In this document: piece after piece, positions 16,108 through 23,793 of the stretch
How the letters are laid out: the number at the start of each line of letters is the position of its first letter
Position numbering within the stretch: the first letter of the stretch is position 1
Source of the DNA: Arthrobacter roseus
GTDB lineage: Bacteria; Actinomycetota; Actinomycetes; Actinomycetales; Micrococcaceae
Length of the DNA: 64,000 bases
NCBI RefSeq assembly: GCF_016907875.1
Contig: NZ_JAFBCU010000001.1
Location: 124,001-188,000 of the forward strand
Direction: 5' to 3'
The notes under the pieces: model-generated
Seen by the model: the letters and a program-made list of their open reading frames with translations, nothing else
Told to the model about the DNA's origin: nothing
Databases searched by the model: none
Translations under genes and position numbers: made by a program

Positions 16108-17333
16108 ATCACCAACAGAAGTCCGTTATCGCCGGCCAGTTGAACACCGGCGTCGACCACTACGCGTCGGGAATTCTAGCCGTGGCCGACGGCGTCATTG
16201 CCTATGCCGGCGAGTCCAGCGGGTTCCCCTTAGAGGGCTGGCCGGATCCAGTAGTCGTGGATCCACGGCAGATCCTTGTCCCCGGATTTGTGGACGTTCA
16301 CTGTCATGGCGGCTTCGGCACAGATTTCTCGTCGTCGTCGGAATCAAGCATCCGGCACGGCCTCCATCAGCTGCACCTGCACGGGGCAACAACGCTGGCG
16401 GCCAGTCTAGTCACCGCCGCCAGGGAAGACCTGCTCCAGGGCCTCACACTCTTTGCTTCACTGACCGAGGAGAATCTTGTCGCCGGCAGCCACCTTGAGG
16501 GGCCTTTCCTCTCGCACTGCCGTCGCGGTGCGCAGAACCCAGAGTGGCTACGGGAGCCTGACCCGGAGCTGACGCTGGAACTGCTCAACGCCGCCCAGGG
16601 CACGCTCCGGGTCATGACCTACGCCCCCGAACTTCCAGGTTCCACGCAGCTGCTGGAGCTCCTGACAGAACACGGCGTACTGCCCTCACTGGGACACACC
16701 GACGCCGACGCCGTCACGGCCGCAAAGTCCCTGGCTCACGTACGAGGGTTGCTGGCGTCCCACCCCCAGGAGAACCGACGGGCCGTGCCAACGATCACGC
16801 ACCTCTTCAACGGCATGCCACCCATCCACCACCGTGCTCCGGGAGCCGCGCTGGCTTGTCTGCGCGATGCCGCCAAGGGCCAAGCGATCGTTGAGCTGAT
16901 AGCAGACGGAAACCACGTGGATGCGTTCATGATCACCACAACCTTCGAACTTGCAGGGGCCGAGAACATTGCGCTGATCACGGACTCAATGGCCGCTGCC
17001 GGGCTCGACGACGGCATCCACCGGCTGGGCTCGAGTGAAGTACGCGTCAGTGACGGCCAGGCAACGCTGACCTCCACCGGCGCCATCGCCGGAGGCACAG
17101 CAACCATGGCCGACGTTCTGCGGACCACCCTTGCGGCAGGCGTGCCGTTCGCAGACGCGGTCCGTTCAGCGACCGTTGTCCCCGCGGGAATCCTTGGCCT
17201 ATCCCACCGTGTCGGAAGCTTGTGCGCCGGAATGGACGCCGACGTCGTAGTCCTCAACGATCAGCACACGGTCTCTGCCGTCATGCGCAAGGGCAGCTGG
17301 ATCAAGGACCTCGAGGCCGAGGTCGCTGAGTGA
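16104..17333 (+). CDS. nagA: N-acetylglucosamine-6-phosphate deacetylase
   Basis: 409 residues, amidohydrolase fold. NagA removes acetate from GlcNAc-6-phosphate, producing the NagB substrate. Motifs: VDVHCHGGFGTDF (metal region), GSHLEGPFLS (metal Glu), SLGHTDADA (His), THLFNGMPPIHHR (substrate His) and ITDSMAAAG (catalytic Asp). The start is GTG 16104, overlapping the ROK stop as GTGA, so translation is coupled. Last gene of the operon; an unusual three-copy repeat follows. Confidence 0.92.
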   Translation: MNHQQKSVIAGQLNTGVDHYASGILAVADGVIAYAGESSGFPLEGWPDPVVVDPRQILVPGFVDVHCHGGFGTDFSSSSESSIRHGLHQLHLHGATTLAASLVTAAREDLLQGLTLFASLTEENLVAGSHLEGPFLSHCRRGAQNPEWLREPDPELTLELLNAAQGTLRVMTYAPELPGSTQLLELLTEHGVLPSLGHTDADAVTAAKSLAHVRGLLASHPQENRRAVPTITHLFNGMPPIHHRAPGAALACLRDAAKGQAIVELIADGNHVDAFMITTTFELAGAENIALITDSMAAAGLDDGIHRLGSSEVRVSDGQATLTSTGAIAGGTATMADVLRTTLAAGVPFADAVRSATVVPAGILGLSHRVGSLCAGMDADVVVLNDQHTVSAVMRKGSWIKDLEAEVAE

Positions 17334-17348
17334 ACGTGTTCCACCGCC

Positions 17349-17435
17349 TGTTGTGCAGATCGCGGGCTCTGGCGTGACTCTGTCATGCAGGTCAGGGGCT
17401 CGCGCGGCAATCCGGTGCCCCTGACGTGCACAACA
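17349..17435. repeat. Three-copy direct/inverted repeat after nagA
   Basis: A motif of form TGCANRTCNSGGGC occurs at 17354-17367 (within TGTTGTGCAGATCGCGGGC), at 17386-17399 (TGCAGGTCAGGGGC), and inverted at 17417-17435 (GCCCCTGACGTGCACAACA). Copies 2 and 3 can form a hairpin with a 17-nt loop; copies 1 and 3 share the TGTTGTGCA outer end. No T-run follows. It may terminate or stabilise the amino-sugar transcript. Confidence 0.6.
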
Positions 17436-17465
17436 GACCCGCGCCAAGGATGATGTACTGAACTC

Positions 17466-18053
17466 ATGACCGACACCATGCGCTCGTCCGAGGACTGGTA
17501 CGCCCGGGATCTTTCCGGCGAGGAGTTCACCGACGTCACGTTCTCTGATCTGGACCTGACGGAGGCGACGGCGACGGGCGCCTCTTTCGACCACTGCACG
17601 TTCAAGCGGGCGTCCTTCAACGTCGCCGCATTCACGGACAGCTCTTTCGCGAACTGCACGTTTGCGCACTGCAACTTTTTCGACGCCGCGTTCACCGGGT
17701 GCCGGATGGTGGGCAGCATATTCCAGAAGTGCAGCTTCAACATCACCAGGATCGACGGCGGCAACTGGTCCATGGTGGCGTTGCCGGGCGCCGAGCTGTC
17801 CAAGGCAGTGTTCAACTCCGTGCGGATGAGCGAGGCCGATCTGCGCGGGGTGAAGTGTTCTGGCGGTACGTTCCGCGACGTCGATCTCGGGGGTGCGTGG
17901 CTCGACGGCGCCGACTTCAGCGGGGCGGATCTGCGCGGCAGCAACCTCGTGTCCCTTGACCCGCAGGAAACAAATGTAAAAAAGGCTGTGGTAGACATGC
18001 AGCAGGCCATTGTTCTAGCAGGGAACCTCGGCCTTGATATCCGTCCAGACTGA
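17466..18053 (+). CDS. Pentapeptide-repeat protein
   Basis: 195 residues. From about residue 20 to 160 it follows the A(D/N)LXX five-residue rhythm (FSDLDLTEATATGASFDHC, FANCTFAHCNFFDAAF, LDGADFSGADLRGSNL), predicting a right-handed quadrilateral beta helix. No signal or membrane segment is visible. Relatives of this form include Qnr/MfpA-type gyrase protectors, but many have no known role, so function is not assigned. It has no convincing ribosome site. The Hsp15-like gene follows after 12 nt. Confidence 0.85.
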   Translation: MTDTMRSSEDWYARDLSGEEFTDVTFSDLDLTEATATGASFDHCTFKRASFNVAAFTDSSFANCTFAHCNFFDAAFTGCRMVGSIFQKCSFNITRIDGGNWSMVALPGAELSKAVFNSVRMSEADLRGVKCSGGTFRDVDLGGAWLDGADFSGADLRGSNLVSLDPQETNVKKAVVDMQQAIVLAGNLGLDIRPD

Positions 18054-18065
18054 TCAGGTTCCATC

Positions 18066-18452
18066 ATGAGCGCATTTTCTTCCGGCGCCGTCCGGATCGA
18101 CGCATGGCTGTGGGCCATCCGCGCCTACAAAACCCGTTCCGCCGCGACCACCGCGTGCAGGGCCGGCCACGTCCGGCTCAATGACAAGCCCGCCAAGGCA
18201 GCACACATTGTGGTCCCCGGTGACACCATTCGCGTCCGCCAGCCGGGCTTCGAACGCATCCTTGAAGTACGCCAGCTGATCGCCAAGCGCGTTGGTGCAG
18301 AGGCGGCGTCGCACTGTTTCACTGACCACACGCCGGCGCGGCCCAAATTGCCAGCCCTTGGCCTACCGCAGCGCGACCGCGGTGCCGGCCGACCCACAAA
18401 GAAGGACCGCCGGGATCTCGACCGCCTGCGGGAAATGCGCGACGACGGTTAG
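18066..18452 (+). CDS. S4-domain RNA-binding protein, Hsp15-like
   Basis: 128 residues. The S4 fold covers residues 8-65 (VRIDAWLWAIRAYKTRSAA, CRAGHVRLNDKPAKAAHIV, GDTIRV). A basic tail follows (LPQRDRGAGRPTKKDRRDLDRLREM). Hsp15 (HslR) binds 50S subunits carrying stalled nascent chains; this is the standard family annotation and likely, but unproven, role. It may share a transcript with the pentapeptide gene. Confidence 0.85.
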   Translation: MSAFSSGAVRIDAWLWAIRAYKTRSAATTACRAGHVRLNDKPAKAAHIVVPGDTIRVRQPGFERILEVRQLIAKRVGAEAASHCFTDHTPARPKLPALGLPQRDRGAGRPTKKDRRDLDRLREMRDDG

Positions 18453-18642
18453 GCGGTCTCCACTTCACGCTGCCAGCGATATTCGACCCATCCCACCGCG
18501 GGGAGTCCGCCCCACCGCGGAATCTGTTCCACTTTGGTCATCGGCAACCGCATCGTGCCTTGTCAGCTGGGCAACACGCCGTCGGGCCCTTCCAAAGATG
18601 GACAGACTCCGCGGCGAAGAAGAGGCACCGCGCAGAAAAGAC

Positions 18643-19296
18643 TTAGAGCACTGGCCGCCCGGGCAGCATAGCCCACACCGGCTCGATGGGCCGTCCGCTG
18701 CGGAACTGCTTGTCATCCGGGTCCAGGCCCACCAGTTCTTCGAGCAGGTGGCGCGTGGGCGGCATGAGTTGCAGTGCGCCGTCGTCGGCTTCCGTGAGAA
18801 TGGACCGAACGGAAGACCAGTGCGAGGAACTCGCTTCCGTGGTCTGATGGCGGGGGTCCAGCGAAGGTGCTGGCTGGGTGAGATAGAAGTAGGTGTCGAA
18901 CCGTTTGGGCATGCCCGACGGCGTCACCCAGTTGGCCCATGGCGTCAGCTCGCCGGCCGTCAGGGAAGCCCCTGTTTCCTCCTCGACTTCGCGCAGCGCA
19001 GCGGCCAAAAGGATCGCCGACATCTCACGGGTTGAGCGCGCGCCGCCGTCGCTTATGGCGCTCTTCTGCCACGCGGAGGCGTGCCGTTCGGCTACCCGGG
19101 AAAGCTCAGGCTTTCGGGCGGTGACGTAGTCCTTGCCGTCTACACGGCCGCCGGGGAACACCACCATTCCGGCAGCGAAGTCCATGGTGTGCGCCCGGTT
19201 CTGGATGAACACCACGGGATCGTCGGCGTCGCGGCGCAGCATGATGACGCTGACCGCAAGACGGGGTAAAACGGGTGCTTCGGGCGCCGCTGGCAT
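18643..19296 (-). CDS. NUDIX hydrolase with an insertion in the Nudix box
   Basis: 217 residues. VVFPGGRVDG and the second half of the Nudix box REVEEETGASL are separated by about 45 extra residues (ARKPELSRVAERH to SAILLAAAL). This arrangement is typical of the NUDT19/RP2-like branch, whose characterised members hydrolyse CoA esters. The metal-binding REVEEE glutamates are intact. A GAAGAAGG ribosome site precedes the ATG. It is divergent from the MBL-fold gene; nothing links the two functionally beyond a shared gap. Substrate is uncertain. Confidence 0.83.
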   Translation of the reverse strand: MPAAPEAPVLPRLAVSVIMLRRDADDPVVFIQNRAHTMDFAAGMVVFPGGRVDGKDYVTARKPELSRVAERHASAWQKSAISDGGARSTREMSAILLAAALREVEEETGASLTAGELTPWANWVTPSGMPKRFDTYFYLTQPAPSLDPRHQTTEASSSHWSSVRSILTEADDGALQLMPPTRHLLEELVGLDPDDKQFRSGRPIEPVWAMLPGRPVL

Positions 19297-19353
19297 GGGA
19301 CCTTCTTCCGGATACTTTCTCCACAGCAGACTACCCGTGTCTACGATTGGACC

Positions 19354-20133
19354 ATGACAACGCCCGACGCCGGTTCCCCCGATCCCTTAAAGCGCAGCAG
19401 TCCCCTGACCCGGTTCAGGCTGGCCCCGAACCCTGGCCCCATGAGTCTGGAGGGGACCAACTCGTATGTCATTGGGGCTGGCACGGTGGTGGATCCCGGG
19501 CCCGACGACGAGGCGCACCTGCAGCTGCTGGCGTCCGTGGGGGATGTCCGGCTGATCCTCATCACGCATCGCCATCCGGACCACACGGCTGGCAGCGAAC
19601 GCCTGCGCGAGCTGACAGGTGCACCCGTGCGTGCCCTGGCTGCGGAGCATTGCCACGGCGGGCGCCCACTGGTGGATGGCGAGGTGATCGACGCCGACGG
19701 CGTGGAGGTGCGTGTGCTCGCTACTCCCGGTCATACCTCTGATTCAGTCAGTTTTCACCTGCCCGACGACGGCATTAACGGCTCGGTGTTGACGGGTGAC
19801 ACGATCCTGGGCCGGGGCACCACGATCATCGACTACCCGGATGGTCGATTGGGCGCCTATCTAGAATCACTGGAGCTGCTCAGGGCGTTGGGGCCAGCCA
19901 CGGTTCTGCCAGCGCACGGTCCGATCCTGCCGGATCTGAGCGCGGTGGCGGAAGCGTATTTGGAGCATCGGAGTCAGCGCCTCACCCAGGTCCGCGCAGC
20001 GCTTCAAGAGCTGGGACCGGAAGCAACGGTTGAGCAGGTAGCTGACCATGTTTATGGGGACGTGGATCCTTTGGTCCGCGGTGCGGCCGAGGCCTCAGTG
20101 GGCGCACAACTGGACTATTTACGAAGCGAATAG
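19354..20133 (+). CDS. Metallo-beta-lactamase-fold hydrolase
   Basis: 259 residues. Metal motif THRHPDHTAGSERL (HxHxDH), then LATPGHTSDSVSF (His), LTGDTILG (bridging Asp) and VLPAHGPI (His), as in glyoxalase-II/LACTB2-like enzymes. The C-terminal helical segment (EHRSQRLTQVRAALQEL) resembles the LACTB2 tail that shapes the active site. The start is ATG 19354; TACGAT (19342-19347) lies 6 nt upstream, indicating a leaderless mRNA. It runs into the HAD gene with a 9-nt gap. Thioester or RNA hydrolysis are both possible. Confidence 0.85.
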   Translation: MTTPDAGSPDPLKRSSPLTRFRLAPNPGPMSLEGTNSYVIGAGTVVDPGPDDEAHLQLLASVGDVRLILITHRHPDHTAGSERLRELTGAPVRALAAEHCHGGRPLVDGEVIDADGVEVRVLATPGHTSDSVSFHLPDDGINGSVLTGDTILGRGTTIIDYPDGRLGAYLESLELLRALGPATVLPAHGPILPDLSAVAEAYLEHRSQRLTQVRAALQELGPEATVEQVADHVYGDVDPLVRGAAEASVGAQLDYLRSE

Positions 20134-20142
20134 AGAGAAACG

Positions 20143-20829
20143 ATGACGCAGCGAAAAGGTGTTCTGTTCGATGTCGACGGCACGCTCGTGGACAGCAACT
20201 ACCTGCACGTTCTGTCTTGGTGGCAAGCGTTCCGGAAAGCCGGGCACGATGTTCCCATGGCGCAGATCCACCGGTGTGTGGGCATGGGCGGCGACAAACT
20301 GGTTGCGGAGCTTCTGGGCGATGATCGGGATATGGACCACGACGAGGCGTTGAAGGCCTCGCACGGCGCTGTCTACTCCACACATTGGCCGTCGTTGCGC
20401 ACCCTTCCCGGCGCCAGAGATGTCCTGCTGCGCGCCCATGAGTCGGGACTCGCCGTCGTCCTCGCCTCTTCTGCAGAGCAGGCGGAATTGGATGTTCTGC
20501 GTCAGGTGATTGATGCCGACGACGCCATCGATGCGGCAACAAGCTCCACCGACGCAGAGGCCAGCAAGCCGGCGCCGAACATCCTTGAAGCGCCGCTGGA
20601 GGCCGTTGACGTGCGCTCGGAGAACGCAGTCTTTGTGGGCGACGCCGTGTGGGACGTTATCGCCGCGAAAGAACTCGGGATGCCGTGCATCGGTGTGGAG
20701 TCGGGCGGAACGACGGCGGCTCACCTCACCGAAGCCGGTGCCGTCGAGGTCTACAAGGACACCGCTGAGCTGCTTGCATCGTGGGAGAAGAGCGCGATCG
20801 GCAAACTGCTCGCAAAGCGCACAGACTAG
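20143..20829 (+). CDS. HAD-superfamily hydrolase, phosphoglycolate phosphatase-like
   Basis: 228 residues. Motif I is LFDVDGTLVDSNYLH with the nucleophile Asp; motif II is VVLASSAE; motif III/IV is KPAPNILEAPLEA followed by VFVGDAVWDV. A helical cap of the beta-phosphoglucomutase/phosphoglycolate type fills residues 20-85. Substrate cannot be inferred. It has a GAGAAACG leader as a weak ribosome site. The next gene starts within its stop codon, so the two are coupled. Confidence 0.85.
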   Translation: MTQRKGVLFDVDGTLVDSNYLHVLSWWQAFRKAGHDVPMAQIHRCVGMGGDKLVAELLGDDRDMDHDEALKASHGAVYSTHWPSLRTLPGARDVLLRAHESGLAVVLASSAEQAELDVLRQVIDADDAIDAATSSTDAEASKPAPNILEAPLEAVDVRSENAVFVGDAVWDVIAAKELGMPCIGVESGGTTAAHLTEAGAVEVYKDTAELLASWEKSAIGKLLAKRTD

Positions 20830-21218
20830 TGACTGCGTTTCAGCCGAGGGGTGAAGGACGGCAGCGGGTCACGGGGGTAGCTGCGGCTGTCTGGGCGGCT
20901 GCATTCACTGAGGCGTTCGGGCTCATCAGCCCAAGCACTCTAGGGCGGGTCCGTCTGAAGAAGACCGCTGCCCTCGACGATGCGCTCGTGGCCATTGTTT
21001 ACGACGATTGGCGAGGCGACATCGCTGGTTTCGTCTTCACCGTTTGTGACCTCAATGAAATCGATGCATCCCATCGGGACCCGGTGAATACGGCTAGGGG
21101 AATGGTGCTTGGGGAGCTCATCGAGCCCAGCCCGCACGGCCAGGTTCGGGACGTGGAACTCCTCCGACCACTCAACAACGAGTTTTCCGGCATTCGGTGG
21201 TGGGGCGACGTCCCGTAG
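20829..21218 (+). CDS. Conserved-looking hypothetical protein, 129 residues
   Basis: Starts at GTG 20829, sharing one base with the HAD stop. It contains an alpha/beta pattern (LDDALVAIVYDDWRGDIAGFVFTVCD) and a Pro/Asn segment (VELLRPLNNEFSGIRWWGD). No signal peptide or membrane helix is visible. I do not recognise the family. Coupling and codon use similar to its neighbour suggest that it is expressed. Confidence 0.5.
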   Translation: MTAFQPRGEGRQRVTGVAAAVWAAAFTEAFGLISPSTLGRVRLKKTAALDDALVAIVYDDWRGDIAGFVFTVCDLNEIDASHRDPVNTARGMVLGELIEPSPHGQVRDVELLRPLNNEFSGIRWWGDVP

Positions 21219-21237
21219 TTGCCGACTTGCAGCGCGG

Positions 21238-21417
21238 CTAGCCCTTGTGCGGGAGCGACTTGGTCCGGGACACTCTCACGGACTTTCCTTTGCCCGCGAC
21301 CTTCACGATCAGTCGGTAAATCGCGAACAGTCCGACCGACAGTAAAAGAACCATTGGTCCGAAGGAGCCAAGGGCTTCACCGAAGGTTGGAACGATCGGA
21401 TTCTCGAGTGCGCGCAT
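21238..21417 (-). CDS. Small single-pass membrane protein, 59 residues
   Basis: The chosen start is ATG at 21417 because TAGTGT (21425-21430 on the opposite strand) lies 7 nt upstream, the local leaderless pattern; a longer frame to 21492 lacks a signal. The product has one hydrophobic helix (GPMVLLLSVGLFAIYRLIV) and a basic cytoplasmic tail (KGKSVRVSRTKSLPHKG). Function unknown. Confidence 0.5.
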   Translation of the reverse strand: MRALENPIVPTFGEALGSFGPMVLLLSVGLFAIYRLIVKVAGKGKSVRVSRTKSLPHKG

Positions 21418-21550
21418 GGTGACGACACTACCGGTGCCGCGAAGAAAGTTTGTGCTGTAAGTCACTGGATATGCGCGTGGACCCTTCCGCAATGCAGTGC
21501 CTCATGTAAGGATCGAGAAGTCCCAATCATTCTCATCTGGAGGTCCAACC

Positions 21551-23059
21551 GTGACCAGAACTGTCCTTGCTCGGCGTACATCGGCGGCCTTCGCCGTCGT
21601 CGCCCTTGCTGCTTCCGCCATGGTCGGCAGCAGCGCCGCAGCAGCCCCCACCGTGGAGCCCGTCTCCACTCCTGTCCCGTTCGAGGCCGCCGACGGGCAG
21701 CTCATGAGCTACGTGGTCAACGCGAAGCGTGCCAACCGCGGCCAGACCAAACAGGTCGTCAAGGCCATCGAGGCAGCCGACGGCGTCGTCATCCAGCAGT
21801 GGCCACAAATCGGCGTGGTGGTGGTGCAGTCCAAGAGCGCAGACTTCCGTACTGACGTCATGAAGACCGGCAAGAACTTCGTCGAGTCCGTTGGTGCAAC
21901 CCGCACGGCAACGGTCTCCGAGGGAACGCCCGAGGGCATCCTCACCCCGTGGGCTGATCAGCGCCAGCGTCGTATGACAACGGACGCACAGGCCAAGGCG
22001 GACCTCAAATACGGCAACGCAACCTATGAGGGTGCCGCTGTCGATCCGCGCGAAAGCGAACAATGGGATATGGCCCAGATCAATGCTGATCAGGCGCACG
22101 AGGTCACTGACGGGTCCCGTGACGTGCTCGTCGGCGTTCTGGACAGCGGCATCGACGCCGATCATCCGGATCTGCAGCCCAACATCGATGTTGCGGCTTC
22201 AGTGAACTGCTCCAACGCCGGCAAGCCGGACACCTCCGCAACCGGTTGGCAGCCCACCACCTCTTCGCACGGCACACACGTTGCAGGCACGGTGGCCGCC
22301 GCCCGCAACGGCGTCGGCATTGTTGGTGTTGCGCCCGGTGTGCGCATGGCTTCGGTGAAGGTAGTGAGCGACGACGGTTACATCTATCCCGAATACGCTG
22401 TCTGCGGTTTCATGTGGGCGGGAATGCAGGGCATGGACGTGACCAACAACAGCTACTTCGTTGATCCGCTGACTTTCTGGTGTGGCGACCAGCCTGATCA
22501 GGCTGCGGTACGCACCGCCGTCGAGCGCGCTGTCACGTGGTCTACCGACCAGGGAGTTGTCCACGCAGCGGCTGCAGGTAATGCCGCCTACGACCTGTCC
22601 AACAAGACCACGGACACCGGCAGCCCCAATGATGGGACCGCCGTCGACCGCCAAATCAACAACGACTGCAAGGACATTCCCACGGAGCTACCGGGCGTTG
22701 TGACCGTTTCCTCGACCGATCAGGCGACGGCGCTGTCCTCGTTCTCCAACCGTGGACTGGATACGATCGACGTAGCTGCTCCGGGTTCGCGGATCCTGTC
22801 CACGCTGCCCGACAACTCTTACGGCTCGTTGAGCGGCACGTCCATGGCGTCACCGCACGTGGCCGGTGTTCTGGCTCTGATGAAATCCGCTCACCCGAGC
22901 TGGACTCCCGCACAGATGATCAAGCAGTTGCGCAAGCAGGCGATGGACCACGAGTGCGCACCCGCATCCTCACCGCGGGGCGCTGAGTGCATCGGCACCC
23001 TGGAAAACAACAGCTACTACGGAGAAGGCATCACGGACGCACTCGCCGCCGTACGCTAA
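21551..23059 (+). CDS. Secreted subtilisin-like serine protease (S8)
   Basis: 502 residues from GTG 21551, which has TGGAGG upstream; the earlier in-frame ATG (21497) has no support. A Sec signal (RRTSAAFAVVALAASAMVG, cleavage after AAAA) precedes a prodomain. Catalytic residues are clear: Asp in VGVLDSGIDADHPD, His in SSHGTHVAGT, Asn in VHAAAAGNAAY and Ser in LSGTSMASPHVAG. Paired cysteines (CSNAG, CGF, WCGD, CKDI) suggest disulfides. It probably degrades extracellular protein. A strong terminator follows. A second, larger S8 protease lies at 39860-41779. Confidence 0.92.
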   Translation: MTRTVLARRTSAAFAVVALAASAMVGSSAAAAPTVEPVSTPVPFEAADGQLMSYVVNAKRANRGQTKQVVKAIEAADGVVIQQWPQIGVVVVQSKSADFRTDVMKTGKNFVESVGATRTATVSEGTPEGILTPWADQRQRRMTTDAQAKADLKYGNATYEGAAVDPRESEQWDMAQINADQAHEVTDGSRDVLVGVLDSGIDADHPDLQPNIDVAASVNCSNAGKPDTSATGWQPTTSSHGTHVAGTVAAARNGVGIVGVAPGVRMASVKVVSDDGYIYPEYAVCGFMWAGMQGMDVTNNSYFVDPLTFWCGDQPDQAAVRTAVERAVTWSTDQGVVHAAAAGNAAYDLSNKTTDTGSPNDGTAVDRQINNDCKDIPTELPGVVTVSSTDQATALSSFSNRGLDTIDVAAPGSRILSTLPDNSYGSLSGTSMASPHVAGVLALMKSAHPSWTPAQMIKQLRKQAMDHECAPASSPRGAECIGTLENNSYYGEGITDALAAVR

Positions 23060-23072
23060 ATCCCCAACAAGT

Positions 23073-23102
23073 ATCTGGCCGGGGCTGTGACCCCGGCCAG
23101 AT
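23073..23102 (+). terminator. Terminator-like hairpin after the subtilase
   Basis: ATCTGGCCGGGG (23073-23084) pairs perfectly with CCCCGGCCAGAT (23091-23102) across a 6-nt loop. No T-run follows, which is common for GC-rich actinobacterial terminators. Confidence 0.8.
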
Positions 23103-23133
23103 GCATGTCCGACCCGAGGTGTAGCCTGAGCAG

Positions 23134-23742
23134 GTGAGAAACGAGACCCTGTGGGAAGCGAAAAAGCGGGATAATCCCGGCCATTCAGCCTGGTACATCG
23201 AGCGGTTTGAGCAGATGCGCGCCGATGGTGCAGATCTGCACGGTGAGGCACGGCTGATCGACGCCATGGCATCCCGTAACGCTCGAATTCTGGACGCGGG
23301 CTGCGGGCCCGGGCGGATCGGCGGCGAGCTTGCGCTTCGCGGTCACCAAGTGGTGGGCGTCGACGTCGATCCTGAACTCATTCAGGCCGCTCAGGAGACC
23401 CACCCCGACGTCGAATGGCACGTTGGTGATCTGAGCGAACTGGACCTGCACGACGGCGGCGGCCGCTCAGCCTTTGATCTCATCGTCTGTGCGGGCAATG
23501 TCATGACCTTCCTGGCCCCGGGCACTTCTGACGATGTTTTGCGGAACTTCGCGGCGCATCTCTCGGCCGAAGGCAGGGCCGTTGTGGCCTTCGGGGCTGG
23601 CCGTGGCTACAGTTTCGACACATTCCTTTCCGACGTCGACGCGGCTGGACTCACGTGCGACACACGGTTCTCCACGTGGGAGCTGCGGCCGTGGACGACG
23701 ACGTCGGACTTTCTCGTAGCTGTGCTGTCTCTGGCGGAGTAA
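23134..23742 (+). CDS. SAM-dependent methyltransferase, class I
   Basis: 202 residues. Motif I ILDAGCGPGRIGGELALRG with an acidic end of strand 2 (VVGVDVDPELI), then WHVGDLSEL and LIVCAGNVMTFLA, as in Methyltransf_25-type enzymes. Target unknown. The start is GTG 23134, with TAGCCT at 23122-23127, 6 nt upstream; this is consistent with a leaderless transcript and no ribosome site. It stands alone between the subtilase terminator and the nuclease gene. Confidence 0.85.
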   Translation: MRNETLWEAKKRDNPGHSAWYIERFEQMRADGADLHGEARLIDAMASRNARILDAGCGPGRIGGELALRGHQVVGVDVDPELIQAAQETHPDVEWHVGDLSELDLHDGGGRSAFDLIVCAGNVMTFLAPGTSDDVLRNFAAHLSAEGRAVVAFGAGRGYSFDTFLSDVDAAGLTCDTRFSTWELRPWTTTSDFLVAVLSLAE

Positions 23743-23793
23743 AGACTGACATACACTTCTGGCTAATAACTGAAAACAAAAGTTGGGGAACTT

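Noticed and set aside
5084-17333. GH114 gene and amino-sugar operon as one pathway
   Set aside because: Galactosamine polymer breakdown would need an AgaS/tagatose-type route that is not seen; the shared amino-sugar theme alone is not enough.
17349-17435. Possible small CRISPR-like array
   Set aside because: Only three imperfect copies, one inverted, with unequal spacing and no cas genes.
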